A stretch of 64,000 bases of DNA from Phenylobacterium sp. (GTDB lineage Bacteria > Pseudomonadota > Alphaproteobacteria > Caulobacterales > Caulobacteraceae). Shown here one piece after another: positions 41,848-51,043 of the stretch. The stretch spans positions 17,786 to 81,785 of the forward strand of contig JADBYZ010000011.1 of NCBI GenBank assembly GCA_020402745.1, written 5' to 3'. Both the position numbers and the translations under genes were made by a program. Position 1 is the first letter of the stretch, and each line of letters opens with the position of its first letter. A model generated the notes under the pieces. The model ran no database searches, was not told where the DNA came from, and saw only the letters and a program-made list of their open reading frames with translations.

Positions 41848-42843
41848 GTGTCCGACACCTTCCGCGCCCTTCGCGCCCACAAGACCGACGCCGGGATCGA
41901 GACCCGGCTGGAGACCCTGACCGACGCCGACCTGATGGACGGCGACGTCACCGTCCGGGTCGAGGCCTCGACCCTCAACTTCAAGGATGGCCTCGCCCTC
42001 ACCGGCCGCTCGCCCATCCTGCGCACCTTTCCCCTGATCCCCGGCATCGACTTCGCCGGTGTGGTCGAGGCCTCGACCTATGCCGGCTTCGCCCCGGGCG
42101 ACCGGGTCGTCCTGAACGGCTGGGGCGTGGGCGAGACCTGGCACGGCGGCTACGCCCAGAGGGCGCGGGTCAAGGGCGACTGGCTGGTCCGCCTTCCGGA
42201 CAGCCTGTCCACCACCCGGGCCATGGCCATCGGGACGGCGGGCTACACCGCCATACTGTGCGTCATGGCCCTGGAGCGCCAGGGGGTGACGCCCGGGTCC
42301 GGCGACATCCTGGTCACCGGCGCCGCCGGCGGGGTGGGGAGCGTGGCCATCACCCTCCTGTCAGCCCTGGGACACCGGGTGGTGGCCTCCTCCCGGCGGG
42401 CGGAAGCCGAGGGCGACTACCTGCGCGGCCTGGGTGCGGCGGAGGTGATCGACGCCGCGGAGTTCTCGGGTCCCGCCCGCCCGGTCGGCAAAGAGCGCTG
42501 GGCCGGGGTGGTGGACTCCGTCGGCAGCCACACCCTGGCGAACGCGATCTCGCAGACCCGTTACGGCGGCGCGGTGGCGGCCTGCGGCCTGGCCCAGGGC
42601 ATGGACCTGCCCGGGTCGGTGGCACCCTTCATCCTGCGCAGCGTCGTCCTGGCCGGGGTGGACAGCGTCCTGCGGCCCATGCCCGACCGGATCGAGGCCT
42701 GGCGCCGGCTCGGGACCGATCTGGACCTCGCCCGCCTGGACGCCATGACCGAGGTCGCGGGCCTGTCCGACCTGCCGCGCCTCGCCGCCGAGATCCTCGA
42801 TGGCAAGGTCCGCGGCCGGGTGGTGATCGACCCCTCGACTTAG
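41848..42843 (+). CDS. acuI: AcuI/YhdH-type acryloyl-CoA reductase-like MDR
   Basis: 331-residue zinc-free MDR. STLNFKDGLALTG, PLIPGIDFAGVV, GWGVGETWHGGYAQ and ILVTGAAGGVGSVA are hallmarks of the YhdH/AcuI group, which reduces acryloyl-CoA with NADPH. GTG start at 41848. Stop overlaps that of the convergent DoxX gene (42840-42843). Role may be detoxification of acrylyl-type thioesters; no DMSP gene is nearby. Confidence 0.88.
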   Translation: MSDTFRALRAHKTDAGIETRLETLTDADLMDGDVTVRVEASTLNFKDGLALTGRSPILRTFPLIPGIDFAGVVEASTYAGFAPGDRVVLNGWGVGETWHGGYAQRARVKGDWLVRLPDSLSTTRAMAIGTAGYTAILCVMALERQGVTPGSGDILVTGAAGGVGSVAITLLSALGHRVVASSRRAEAEGDYLRGLGAAEVIDAAEFSGPARPVGKERWAGVVDSVGSHTLANAISQTRYGGAVAACGLAQGMDLPGSVAPFILRSVVLAGVDSVLRPMPDRIEAWRRLGTDLDLARLDAMTEVAGLSDLPRLAAEILDGKVRGRVVIDPST

Positions 42844-43256
42844 CGAATGGGCCGGCCTGGCCGCCTTGCCGCGAGGAGCAGAAGCCCGGCGAAGATGCCG
42901 AGGTTCTTGATGAAGTTCTGCATCTCGTGCTGCGGGTCGCCGCCTGGGTAGTCGTTCCAGAAGTCGTGCATGAAGACGTTGATCAGCAGGGTCATTCCGG
43001 CCAGCAGAAAGGCGGCGGTGCGGGTGTTCCAGTTCGCCATCAGCGCCAGTCCGCCGCCGACTTGGAGGGGGATGGTCAGAAGCAGCAGAGGCAGGGCGAA
43101 CGGCACCCCGTGGAGCTTCATATAGGCCAGCGTGCCGGCGAACCCGCCGACCTTCATCAGGCCGGGAACCACGAAGTAGAGCCCCAAGAGGACGCGTCCG
43201 GTGAGGTCCATGGGCCGGCTGAGCCGGTCGAGCAGCGGGTCCAACGGGTTTTTCAT
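42840..43256 (-). CDS. DoxX family membrane protein
   Basis: 138 residues with four hydrophobic segments; GRVLLGLYFVVPGLMKVGGF is the family start. DoxX proteins are inner-membrane and often linked to thiol or sulfur stress, but the function here is unknown. ATG at 43256. Confidence 0.85.
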   Translation of the reverse strand: MKNPLDPLLDRLSRPMDLTGRVLLGLYFVVPGLMKVGGFAGTLAYMKLHGVPFALPLLLLTIPLQVGGGLALMANWNTRTAAFLLAGMTLLINVFMHDFWNDYPGGDPQHEMQNFIKNLGIFAGLLLLAARRPGRPIR

Positions 43257-43306
43257 GGAAGCTCCGGGTGGGGGGTGAAGGGCGTGGGCCGGGCGCCTCG
43301 CCGGAC

Positions 43307-43756
43307 TCAGACGAGGGCGCCCGCCGCCAGGCCTGCGACGGCCCCGGCGGTCAGGATCAGGCGAAGGCGCGGATACCAGCCGGGAAGCCCTTGCGAGCGC
43401 AGGTCCCAGAGAAGGTGCAGGACAAGGGCGGCGGCCAGGCCCGCCAGCTGGAGGCCGGAGTGCCCTGCCGGCAGCAGGACCAGCCCCCAGGCGGCGACGC
43501 TGGGCGCCATGCTGAAGGCGATGGTCCGCGGGTTGGGTTCAGGGTCGCTGACGGCCCGGCCCCACCGCGCGCCGCCCAGGAAGGACAGGATCACCGCCGC
43601 ATAGAGACCGAGGGCCCGGTCACACCCAGCCGAAAGTTCCGGTGCGGCCAGGGACAGCATGGGAAGACCCAGGAAGGGGATGAGGCCGGCCAGGCCCCAG
43701 GCCAGGACAGGGCGGGGGATGGGGCCAGCGCCGCCCGAGGGATCGCCCGAGGTCAT
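43307..43756 (-). CDS. DUF3429 membrane protein
   Basis: 149 residues, four or five hydrophobic segments; LGLYAAVILSFLGGARWG and the closing LRSQGLPGWYPRLRLILT match DUF3429 proteins. Function unknown. ATG at 43756. Leftward, 50 nt upstream of doxX. Confidence 0.8.
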   Translation of the reverse strand: MTSGDPSGGAGPIPRPVLAWGLAGLIPFLGLPMLSLAAPELSAGCDRALGLYAAVILSFLGGARWGRAVSDPEPNPRTIAFSMAPSVAAWGLVLLPAGHSGLQLAGLAAALVLHLLWDLRSQGLPGWYPRLRLILTAGAVAGLAAGALV

Positions 43757-43824
43757 CGCACCGCCTCCTGACGGGTTTCCAGCCCCCGGTCTTGTCCCGG
43801 GAGCGCCAAGCTTGCAAGCCCGCG

Positions 43825-44886
43825 TCAGGTCCAGAGGCGGTTGCGGATGCGCTGGCCCGGCTCGGGCGCTGGCTGGACAGGCCGCTCCAGGACCTCCGCC
43901 CCCGGACCCAGGCGTTCCAGCACCCCCGCGCGTTCAGCGGTCCCGAGGGCGGCGAAGGCGGCCTGGAGGTCCGCCAGGCACTGCACCCGGTAGGGCGAGA
44001 CAGGCAGGCGCCAGTCCACGCCTCCGCGCTGGAAGCGGACGAGCTTCAGGCTCCGGGCCGCCGCCTGGGCGTTGGCGTCCATTTCCGCCAGGTGATCGCG
44101 CACCGCCAGCCGCAGCAGGGGATCGAGGTCGGCGGGCGCGGTCTCCGGCAGGGGGGCGTCGGTGATCCCCTCTGGGCGGGTGTTCCAGAGCCGGGCGGTC
44201 CAGGCCAGGACCGACGGCGCCCGCTCGCGCATCAGGGATGACGACGTCGGGTCGCTGGCGAAGTGCCTGAACATGGGCCCGAAGAGGCCGAAGTCAGCCG
44301 CAACGGGCCGCTCGCCGAACAGGAAGGGCCGCCGGGTGAGGAGGGGTTCAAGGAGATCGAGCACCTCGAGGTAGAGCCTCTCCACCGAAGGGGCCGTCGC
44401 CCGGGTGATCCCGTCCTGACGCAGGTAGACCCCCTGCTGGCGGTGTCGCACGACGGCCGCCTTCAGGGCCAGGGGAAGGGGGAGGTCCCGCATCAGGGTG
44501 GCGGCGATGCGGCGTCCCATCAGCTGGGCGTCATCGGTGAAGGCCCAGCGATAGTATAGGGCCGGTCGCCAGAGCCATTCGTCGAAGGCGTCCTCCAGGA
44601 ACAGGCTGAGGAAGGCGGCGAGGGGGTCGGTCGGCTGCAGGGCCGGGCCGGGCGCCTCGGTCTCGAGGCGGCGCAGGATGGCGGTGGTGTCCGTCAGCCA
44701 GGTCCCGTCCGGCGAGCGCAGGGCCGGCATCTGTGCAATGCCTGTGGCCCGGGCGCAGGCGCGGAAGCCGGCCATATCCATCTCGACGAACCGGAAGGGT
44801 AGCCCGCGGACGCGGAGCCAGGCCTCAAGCTTGCCCGTGAAGTAGGACAGCTTCAGGCCATGAAGTTCCCAGGTCCCGTCGCTCAA
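43825..44886 (-). CDS. Glutathione S-transferase family protein, long form
   Basis: 353 residues, longer than the ~210 of classical GSTs. N-terminal thioredoxin-like domain (LHGLKLSYFTGKLEAWLRVRG; QMPALRSPDGTWLTDTTAI) followed by an all-helical domain (RRPFLFGERPVAADFGLFG) and an extra ~100-residue C-terminal part. A TTG start at 44886 overlaps the sulfatase stop (TTGA), so translation is probably coupled. Substrate unknown. Confidence 0.8.
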   Translation of the reverse strand: MSDGTWELHGLKLSYFTGKLEAWLRVRGLPFRFVEMDMAGFRACARATGIAQMPALRSPDGTWLTDTTAILRRLETEAPGPALQPTDPLAAFLSLFLEDAFDEWLWRPALYYRWAFTDDAQLMGRRIAATLMRDLPLPLALKAAVVRHRQQGVYLRQDGITRATAPSVERLYLEVLDLLEPLLTRRPFLFGERPVAADFGLFGPMFRHFASDPTSSSLMRERAPSVLAWTARLWNTRPEGITDAPLPETAPADLDPLLRLAVRDHLAEMDANAQAAARSLKLVRFQRGGVDWRLPVSPYRVQCLADLQAAFAALGTAERAGVLERLGPGAEVLERPVQPAPEPGQRIRNRLWT

Positions 44887-46685
44887 GCCCGCCCGCCGCG
44901 CCGCCGCCAGCGCCAGGCCAGCAACCCGGCGCCGCCGAGGACCAGGGCCAGGGCGCCGATTGCCCCGGCCAGGGTCGGCAATTGCCGGACGAGGACGTTG
45001 GCCGTGAGCTGCTTCTGGGTGTTGTAGTCCGGGGGCAGGGGCGCCACCCCGACCCGCGCCTCATAGGCGGCGTAATCGGCCAGCATGGCCTTGAGCCTCC
45101 CGGGGTCGGCGGTGGAAAGATCGCGGGTCTCGCCGGGATCCCGGACGATGTCGTACAAACGCCAGCGGCCGTCGCCGAGGGGAGGCATGTCGCGGACGAT
45201 CTTGAAGTCGCCCCGGTAGAGGGCGGCGTTACCGGAGACCTCAATCCCCAGGGGGCTGTCTGGCCCGCGGACAGGCTCCGCCCCCCCCTCCAGGCGGGGT
45301 CTGAGGCTCACACCGTCCATGGCCGGGGCCCCCGGGGTCGGGCGAGCGCCGGCGAAGTCGGCCAGGGTCGGTGTGACGTCGGTCACAAAGGTCAGTCCGT
45401 CAATGCGCCGACCGGCGGCTACCCCCGGGCCGGATACGATCAGGGGCGCGCGGATCCCGCCCTCGGAGACATAGAACTTGTAGCGTCGACCGGGCGCGGC
45501 CAGGGCCTCGGCCCATTCCGGCCCGACATAGTTCAGGCTGCCGGGCCCGCCCAGGCCCTCAAGCCGCCAGCTGTAGCCGTTGAGCCGCATCCACAGCCCC
45601 ATGCCCCTCTGGTGGACCGGGTCGCTCGGCTCGGGGCCATTGTCGGAGGTCACCACGAAGAGGGTGTTGTCGAGCTCGCCCCGGGCCTCCAGACGCTGCA
45701 TCAGCCGGCCGATGGCGGCGTCCGCCGCCTCGATCATCCCGGCGTAGACCTCCATGGAGCGGGCCGCCATCCGGCGTTCGTCCGCCGGCAGGGCGTCCCA
45801 GTCCCGGGCGTCCGGAGAGAAACCGTCGACGGCGGCGCCCTCTGGCAGAAGACCCAGTCGCCGGGCCCTTTCGGCCCGAGCCTGGCGGAGGGCCTCCCAG
45901 CCGCCGTCGAACCGGCCGCGATAGCCGTCGGAATAGCGGGCGGGCGCCTGGACCGGGATGTGCACCGCCTGCAGGGCGAGGTAGGCGAAGAAGGGCGCCC
46001 GTCCGGCGGGGGCATCATTGATGTAGCGGGTCAGCCGGTCCACCAGCATGTCCGACGAGTAGAAGGACCCCGGCATCTTCGTCGGGCGGCCATCCTCGTA
46101 CCAGGGCGCATGGGTGTAATAGGGCATGTAGGAGCGCGGCGCCCAGTTGTCGGCGCCCGAGGCGTCCAGGGCGAGGGAGCGGTCGAAGCCCTGTCCGTCA
46201 GGAAGTTCGCCTGGCCCGTGGCCCAGGTGCCACTTGCCCGCCATCAGGGTCCGGTAGCCCTCGGCCCGCAGCCGCTCGGCGATGGTCAGCACTTCGGGCT
46301 CGATCCTCAGGCGGTAGCCGGGCTGGTTCCGCATCTCCGGCGGCAGGATCTCCTCGATGGTCGCCGCCCCCGCCCGGTGGTTGTCCAGGCCGGTCAGCAG
46401 CATGGCGCGCGAGGGGGTGCAGAGGGGCGAGGTGCGGTAGCCGGTGAACATGGCGCCCTGCCGGGCCAGCCGGTCGATGTTGGGGGTGCGGGCCTCGCCG
46501 CCGTAGGCGCCCAGGTCCATCAGGGCGACGTCGTCAAACAGGATCACGACGATGTTGGGACGGGTCCGCCCGGGCGACGGGGCCTCGCTCCGGGCGGAGG
46601 TCGGCGCCGCCATCGCAAGGGCAAGGGCGCTGATCGCCGCGCTGGCGGCGAGGCGCCGCCTTCCATGGCTCCTTGCGACTGGCAT
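44883..46685 (-). CDS. Sulfatase (type I, formylglycine-dependent), exported with C-terminal anchor
   Basis: Arylsulfatase-family hydrolase of 600 residues. Signal peptide about 1-32; Asp51-Asp52 metal ligands (ILFDD); the CTPSR motif with Cys89, to be converted to formylglycine; GKWHLGHG and TSDNGPEPSD conserved segments. A final hydrophobic span followed by RWRRRGG suggests anchoring in the inner membrane facing the periplasm. ATG at 46685 has GGAGG; earlier in-frame starts exist. Activity needs a maturation enzyme, not seen here. Coupled to the GST gene. Confidence 0.93.
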   Translation of the reverse strand: MPVARSHGRRRLAASAAISALALAMAAPTSARSEAPSPGRTRPNIVVILFDDVALMDLGAYGGEARTPNIDRLARQGAMFTGYRTSPLCTPSRAMLLTGLDNHRAGAATIEEILPPEMRNQPGYRLRIEPEVLTIAERLRAEGYRTLMAGKWHLGHGPGELPDGQGFDRSLALDASGADNWAPRSYMPYYTHAPWYEDGRPTKMPGSFYSSDMLVDRLTRYINDAPAGRAPFFAYLALQAVHIPVQAPARYSDGYRGRFDGGWEALRQARAERARRLGLLPEGAAVDGFSPDARDWDALPADERRMAARSMEVYAGMIEAADAAIGRLMQRLEARGELDNTLFVVTSDNGPEPSDPVHQRGMGLWMRLNGYSWRLEGLGGPGSLNYVGPEWAEALAAPGRRYKFYVSEGGIRAPLIVSGPGVAAGRRIDGLTFVTDVTPTLADFAGARPTPGAPAMDGVSLRPRLEGGAEPVRGPDSPLGIEVSGNAALYRGDFKIVRDMPPLGDGRWRLYDIVRDPGETRDLSTADPGRLKAMLADYAAYEARVGVAPLPPDYNTQKQLTANVLVRQLPTLAGAIGALALVLGGAGLLAWRWRRRGGRA

Positions 46686-46809
46686 TCGCCGCCTCCGATC
46701 GCCAACAATTGGCATAAGGAGTGTCATGCGGCGCACCGCTGGGCAAGTCGTCTGACCGCCCGGCCCGGCGACCTTGTCTCAGCGTTCCCGGCGGGCCCGG
46801 AAGCCGGCC

Positions 46810-47697
46810 TCAATAAAGAATCCGCTTCACCTTCATCCCTTCCTGGGCCAGCAGGTCCTGGACGCTGTCCTTGCCGGTCAGGTGGCCGGCGCCGACGGCG
46901 ACGAAGACCACGCCTGGACGGTCCATGCGGGCCTGGATGTCCGCCGCCCAGCGAGCGTTGCGGTCGGTCAGCAGGATACGGGCCGTCTCGGGCGTGGCCT
47001 TCATCTCCTCGTTCATCAGGCGTCCCGTCTCGTCGGCCTCGCCGCGCGTCCAGTGTTCGATCATCTTCGAAATGACCGCCAGACCCTCGTCCTGCCGATG
47101 GGCGAGGTCCTTGACGCCGGCCAGCTGTTCCGCTTCCGGCGTGGAGTCGAGCATTGTGAACTGCTGTTCCGGGGTTTCAAATGCAGTGATGGCCTTTCCG
47201 GCCTTGCGGGCGGCCTGGGTCAGCACCTCCTCCGCGCCGCTCTTCGGGTCCAGACCCGCCTTCATGTAGATGACCGACGCCGCCTGGAGGCCGATGAACC
47301 AGGGCTCCATGGGCTCCAGCTGGGCGGCGGGCAGGCCGAGCGCGTTGATCGCCTTCACATAGGCCGCATGGTCCTCCGGCGTCATCCGCTGGGCCATGGT
47401 GCGACCCGCAGGATCGACGGCCAGCTTCATGATGAGCGGGGCCAGGCTTGCGGGGTCCTCCACCGGCAGGAGCTCCATCTTCAGCTCGTCGGAGGCCGCG
47501 AAGGCCTCGGCGACGGCCTCATCGAACCACACCAGATCCTTGGGGAGGAAATGGACAGTGCCGAACAGGTAGACCGTGGTGTCGGCGTCGCGCACGACCC
47601 ATAGGGCGGGATCGGCGTCCCGCGCCTTCGGGGTGTCTGCGAAGGCGGGCGCGGCGAGGGCCAGGGCGCCGGCCAGGGCGGCGAGGAAGCGTTTCAT
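46810..47697 (-). CDS. TraB/GumN family protein, exported
   Basis: 295 residues with signal peptide 1-20 (ending PAFA). Paired family motifs YLFGTVHFLP and VGAGHLTGKDSV frame a helical centre. Members are metal-dependent protease-like proteins of the Tiki/TraB fold; bacterial function is uncertain. ATG at 47697. Likely periplasmic. Confidence 0.88.
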   Translation of the reverse strand: MKRFLAALAGALALAAPAFADTPKARDADPALWVVRDADTTVYLFGTVHFLPKDLVWFDEAVAEAFAASDELKMELLPVEDPASLAPLIMKLAVDPAGRTMAQRMTPEDHAAYVKAINALGLPAAQLEPMEPWFIGLQAASVIYMKAGLDPKSGAEEVLTQAARKAGKAITAFETPEQQFTMLDSTPEAEQLAGVKDLAHRQDEGLAVISKMIEHWTRGEADETGRLMNEEMKATPETARILLTDRNARWAADIQARMDRPGVVFVAVGAGHLTGKDSVQDLLAQEGMKVKRILY

Positions 47698-47721
47698 GGA
47701 AGGTCTCCTGAAGGGTGGGAT

Positions 47722-48159
47722 TCAGCCCAGCCGCCGGCGTAGCTTGAGGCCAGCGTAGGCGATAACGGTGATGACCAGGGTCGCGAGAAGAACGGACAGG
47801 ACGTCCGGTGCGGGAGCGAGGCCGCGGGCCGCAGCGGCGACCCAGCCAGCGCTGATCAGCATGTGGGCGAGCAGCCCGGCGAAGCTGGCCCAGAGGTTGT
47901 CAAACACCTCGACCTCGTCGACGCGACGCATGAACCAGAGACTTGAGGCCACGGCGCCAACGGCCAGAAGAGCCAGTCCGGCCCAGAAGAAGAGGGGCGA
48001 GAGCGACAGGGCGCCGCCGGCCGCGAGACCTAAGGCGATGCCACCGAGGAACCCGGCGCCGATCGTAACGATCCAGACGGCCAGGATTCGACGTCGCCTA
48101 CGGCGCAGACGATCCTCGCCGGAAAGGGACGGGTTGGTGTTCGTTTCGGGGGAGTTCAT
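47722..48159 (-). CDS. Small four-helix membrane protein
   Basis: 145 residues, basic segment LRRRRRRI then about four hydrophobic spans. Not assigned to a named family with confidence, but genes of this type commonly follow a small XRE regulator. ATG at 48159 has GGAAGGAAG upstream; an alternative ATG at 48183 overlaps the regulator's stop (TGATG). Co-transcribed with the regulator. Confidence 0.7.
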   Translation of the reverse strand: MNSPETNTNPSLSGEDRLRRRRRRILAVWIVTIGAGFLGGIALGLAAGGALSLSPLFFWAGLALLAVGAVASSLWFMRRVDEVEVFDNLWASFAGLLAHMLISAGWVAAAARGLAPAPDVLSVLLATLVITVIAYAGLKLRRRLG

Positions 48160-48182
48160 CTTGTCTTCCTTCCGGGGGAGCA

Positions 48183-48380
48183 TCAGGCCTCGCCGCCGTC
48201 GAACACCTGCTCGATGGGCAGGCGGAACTCGCGGGCGATGCGGAAGGCGAGGCTGAGGGAGGGGTCGTGCTTGCCGGTCTCGATGGCGTTGACCGCCTGG
48301 CGGGAGACGTCGATGCGCCCCGCCAGCTCGGCCTGGCTCCAGCCCCGCTCGGCCCTCAGCAGTCTGAGTCGATTGTTCAT
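48183..48380 (-). CDS. Small XRE-type HTH transcriptional regulator
   Basis: 65 residues from ATG 48380 (AGGA upstream), consisting almost entirely of a helix-turn-helix: MNNRLRLLRAERGWSQAEL, DVSRQAVNAIETGKHDPSLS, IEQVF. Matches the short regulators that autoregulate an operon with a membrane protein. Three TGTCA-N8-TGACA-like repeats (48393-48450) lie just upstream and are its likely operators. Confidence 0.88.
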   Translation of the reverse strand: MNNRLRLLRAERGWSQAELAGRIDVSRQAVNAIETGKHDPSLSLAFRIAREFRLPIEQVFDGGEA

Positions 48381-48392
48381 GGCGTCCTGAGG

Positions 48393-48450
48393 TGTCAAGT
48401 TACCCTGACACTATGTCAGTCAGACCTGACTATGTCAAGTCAACCTGACA
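48393..48450 (-). promoter_or_regulatory. Three operator-like TGTCA-N8-TGACA repeats over the XRE promoter
   Basis: Sites at 48393-48410, 48414-48431 and 48433-48450, each an inverted repeat TGTCA-N8-TGAC(A/T), with starts 21 and 19 nt apart, i.e. about two helical turns, on one face of the DNA. On the minus strand TTGACA-N17-CATAGT reads through them as a promoter. Autorepression of the XRE gene is the simplest reading. Confidence 0.75.
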
Positions 48451-48500
48451 TTGCAGTCTGAGGGCTTCTCGAGCGGCCTCTGCATCCGCCGGATCCCGCC

Positions 48501-49364
<864 letters not shown>

Positions 49365-49717
49365 GGCCGTATTCCTGAGAGAATGAACGTACACCGTAAG
49401 CCAGCCACTGGGGTCCGGCAAGCGCCCCACGCCTCTCCGCCTCCGGACGTCTGCTCGCGGCCATCCCCGAGGCCATCAAGGCGTGAGGACCTTATAGGTC
49501 TCAACTTTCGGGAGACGCGATCCAAACGGCCTCCGCGAGCTTCTGTCAGCGAGTACGGCCCAAGCCAACGCCTTGGCCAGTCAGACAACATCTTGCGGAT
49601 CGACCGCCCCGTCACTACCTCCCGACAGTCTTCCGGGCCCCTCTGGCTGCAAGCGGCTTTCCGCCCGGCCATGTCGGTCGACCACAGTCTTTGTCCTACA
49701 CGCCCGGAGCTCAGTAC
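49365..49717. other. Intergenic region between hydrolase and TerC genes
   Basis: About 350 nt between divergent genes with no convincing coding frame. GACCT-TAT-AGGTC (49488-49500) is a small inverted repeat. No yybP-ykoY-type manganese riboswitch, which precedes some terC/alx genes, is recognised by eye. Promoters for both genes are presumably here. Confidence 0.4.
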
Positions 49718-50767
49718 ATGATTGAGAGCCTTCTCTTTGCCGAGTTTCTCGGCAAGGCCGCCTGGATTTGGTACGCCTTCATTCTCACCGTCGTCGCACT
49801 TCTCGCATTCGACCTGGGTGTGGTCAACAAGAGCGAGAGCGAGATCAGTGTAGGAGAGTCGCTCAAGATGAGCGCCTTCTACATCGGCATAGGCCTCGCC
49901 TTCTCAGGCGTGATCTGGTTGCTCTACAACAATGCCTCGCCCAGCGCCTCGATTGATCCTCAATTGTTGGAAGTCACCGGAGCTGAACGGGCCTGGACCG
50001 CGTTACAACTCTACCTGACCGGTTTCGCGGTCGAAAAGACGCTGGCGATGGACAACGTCTTCGTCATCTCGATGGTCTTCACCTATCTCGCCATCCCGCG
50101 CATGTACCAGCACCGGGTGCTGTTCTGGGGCATTATCGGCGTGATCGTGCTGCGGGCGCTGATGATTGGACTCGGCGCCGCCCTTGTCAGCCAGTTCTCC
50201 TGGATCCTCTACATCTTCGCCGTCTTCCTGATCGGCACCGGGATCTTGATGTTTCGCAAGGGCGGCGAGGAGCCCAACATGGCGGACAGCAAGATCCTGC
50301 TGTGGCTGAAGAAGCGGATGAATGTCACGCCGGAACTGCACGGCAACAAGTTCAGCGTCAAACTTCCCGACCCCAAGACCGGCAAGCTGCGCTGGTTCGC
50401 CACCCCGCTCCTGCTCGCGCTGATGTTCGTGGAGATCGTGGACCTCGTGTTCGCCATCGACAGTGTGCCGGCCATCTTCGCCATCACGTCGGACGCCTAC
50501 ATCGTCTACACCTCCAACATCTTCGCCATCCTGGGCCTCCGGGCTCTCTTCTTCGCCCTCGCGGCCATGGTTCACCGGTTCCGGTACCTGAAGTACGCCC
50601 TCGCCATGACGCTGGTCTTCATTGGAACCAAGATCTTCCTTGGCGACTTCTTCCCCGGCGGGAAGTTCCCGCCGGCCTGGTCCCTCAGCATCACCTTGGG
50701 CCTCATCTCAGGCGGGGTGCTGTTCTCCCTTTGGAAGACGCGCAAGGGCGTGGAGGCCGCCACCTAG
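49718..50767 (+). CDS. TerC family membrane protein (Alx-like)
   Basis: 349 residues with about nine membrane segments. Conserved acidic motifs DNVFVISMVF and EIVDLVFAIDSVPAIFAIT. Family members export metal ions, notably manganese (Alx, MeeF/YceF-type) or give tellurium resistance. ATG at 49718 with GGAG 9 nt upstream; an earlier in-frame start adds about nine residues. Monocistronic in appearance: 276 nt follow before the next gene. Confidence 0.92.
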   Translation: MIESLLFAEFLGKAAWIWYAFILTVVALLAFDLGVVNKSESEISVGESLKMSAFYIGIGLAFSGVIWLLYNNASPSASIDPQLLEVTGAERAWTALQLYLTGFAVEKTLAMDNVFVISMVFTYLAIPRMYQHRVLFWGIIGVIVLRALMIGLGAALVSQFSWILYIFAVFLIGTGILMFRKGGEEPNMADSKILLWLKKRMNVTPELHGNKFSVKLPDPKTGKLRWFATPLLLALMFVEIVDLVFAIDSVPAIFAITSDAYIVYTSNIFAILGLRALFFALAAMVHRFRYLKYALAMTLVFIGTKIFLGDFFPGGKFPPAWSLSITLGLISGGVLFSLWKTRKGVEAAT

Positions 50768-50877
50768 ACTCGGGTCGGTTCTTTGGGAAGCGGCTCCCAC
50801 TTACCGGAGTAGGGTCCAGAAGGCGTTTGGAGCGGCCTGAGTTGGAACGGGTCGACTCCTGCGGCATGGAAACAATG

Positions 50878-50899
50878 ACGGGTCCCCGCAGAACCCGTC
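50878..50899 (+). terminator. Weak hairpin after the terC gene
   Basis: ACGGGT pairs with ACCCGT around an 8-nt loop about 110 nt after the stop. No T tract follows, so it is a weak candidate. The rest of 50768-51043 shows no gene. Confidence 0.3.
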
Positions 50900-51043
50900 C
50901 TAGACAGCCCCGCCCCCACGGCCCGGCGCCCCGGGCCGCTGGCCCTGCACCTGGAGAGGCCTCAAGGTGCGGACCGTAACGCGCGCTGGACTTGGCGCCC
51001 TGTTCACGTCTATGCCGCAAAGGGCGAAAAGCGGGGTGGCCTG

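Noticed and set aside
49365-49717. A yybP-ykoY-type manganese riboswitch before the terC gene
   Set aside because: No conserved core segments of that element were found by eye in the 350-nt leader; covariance-model search would settle it.
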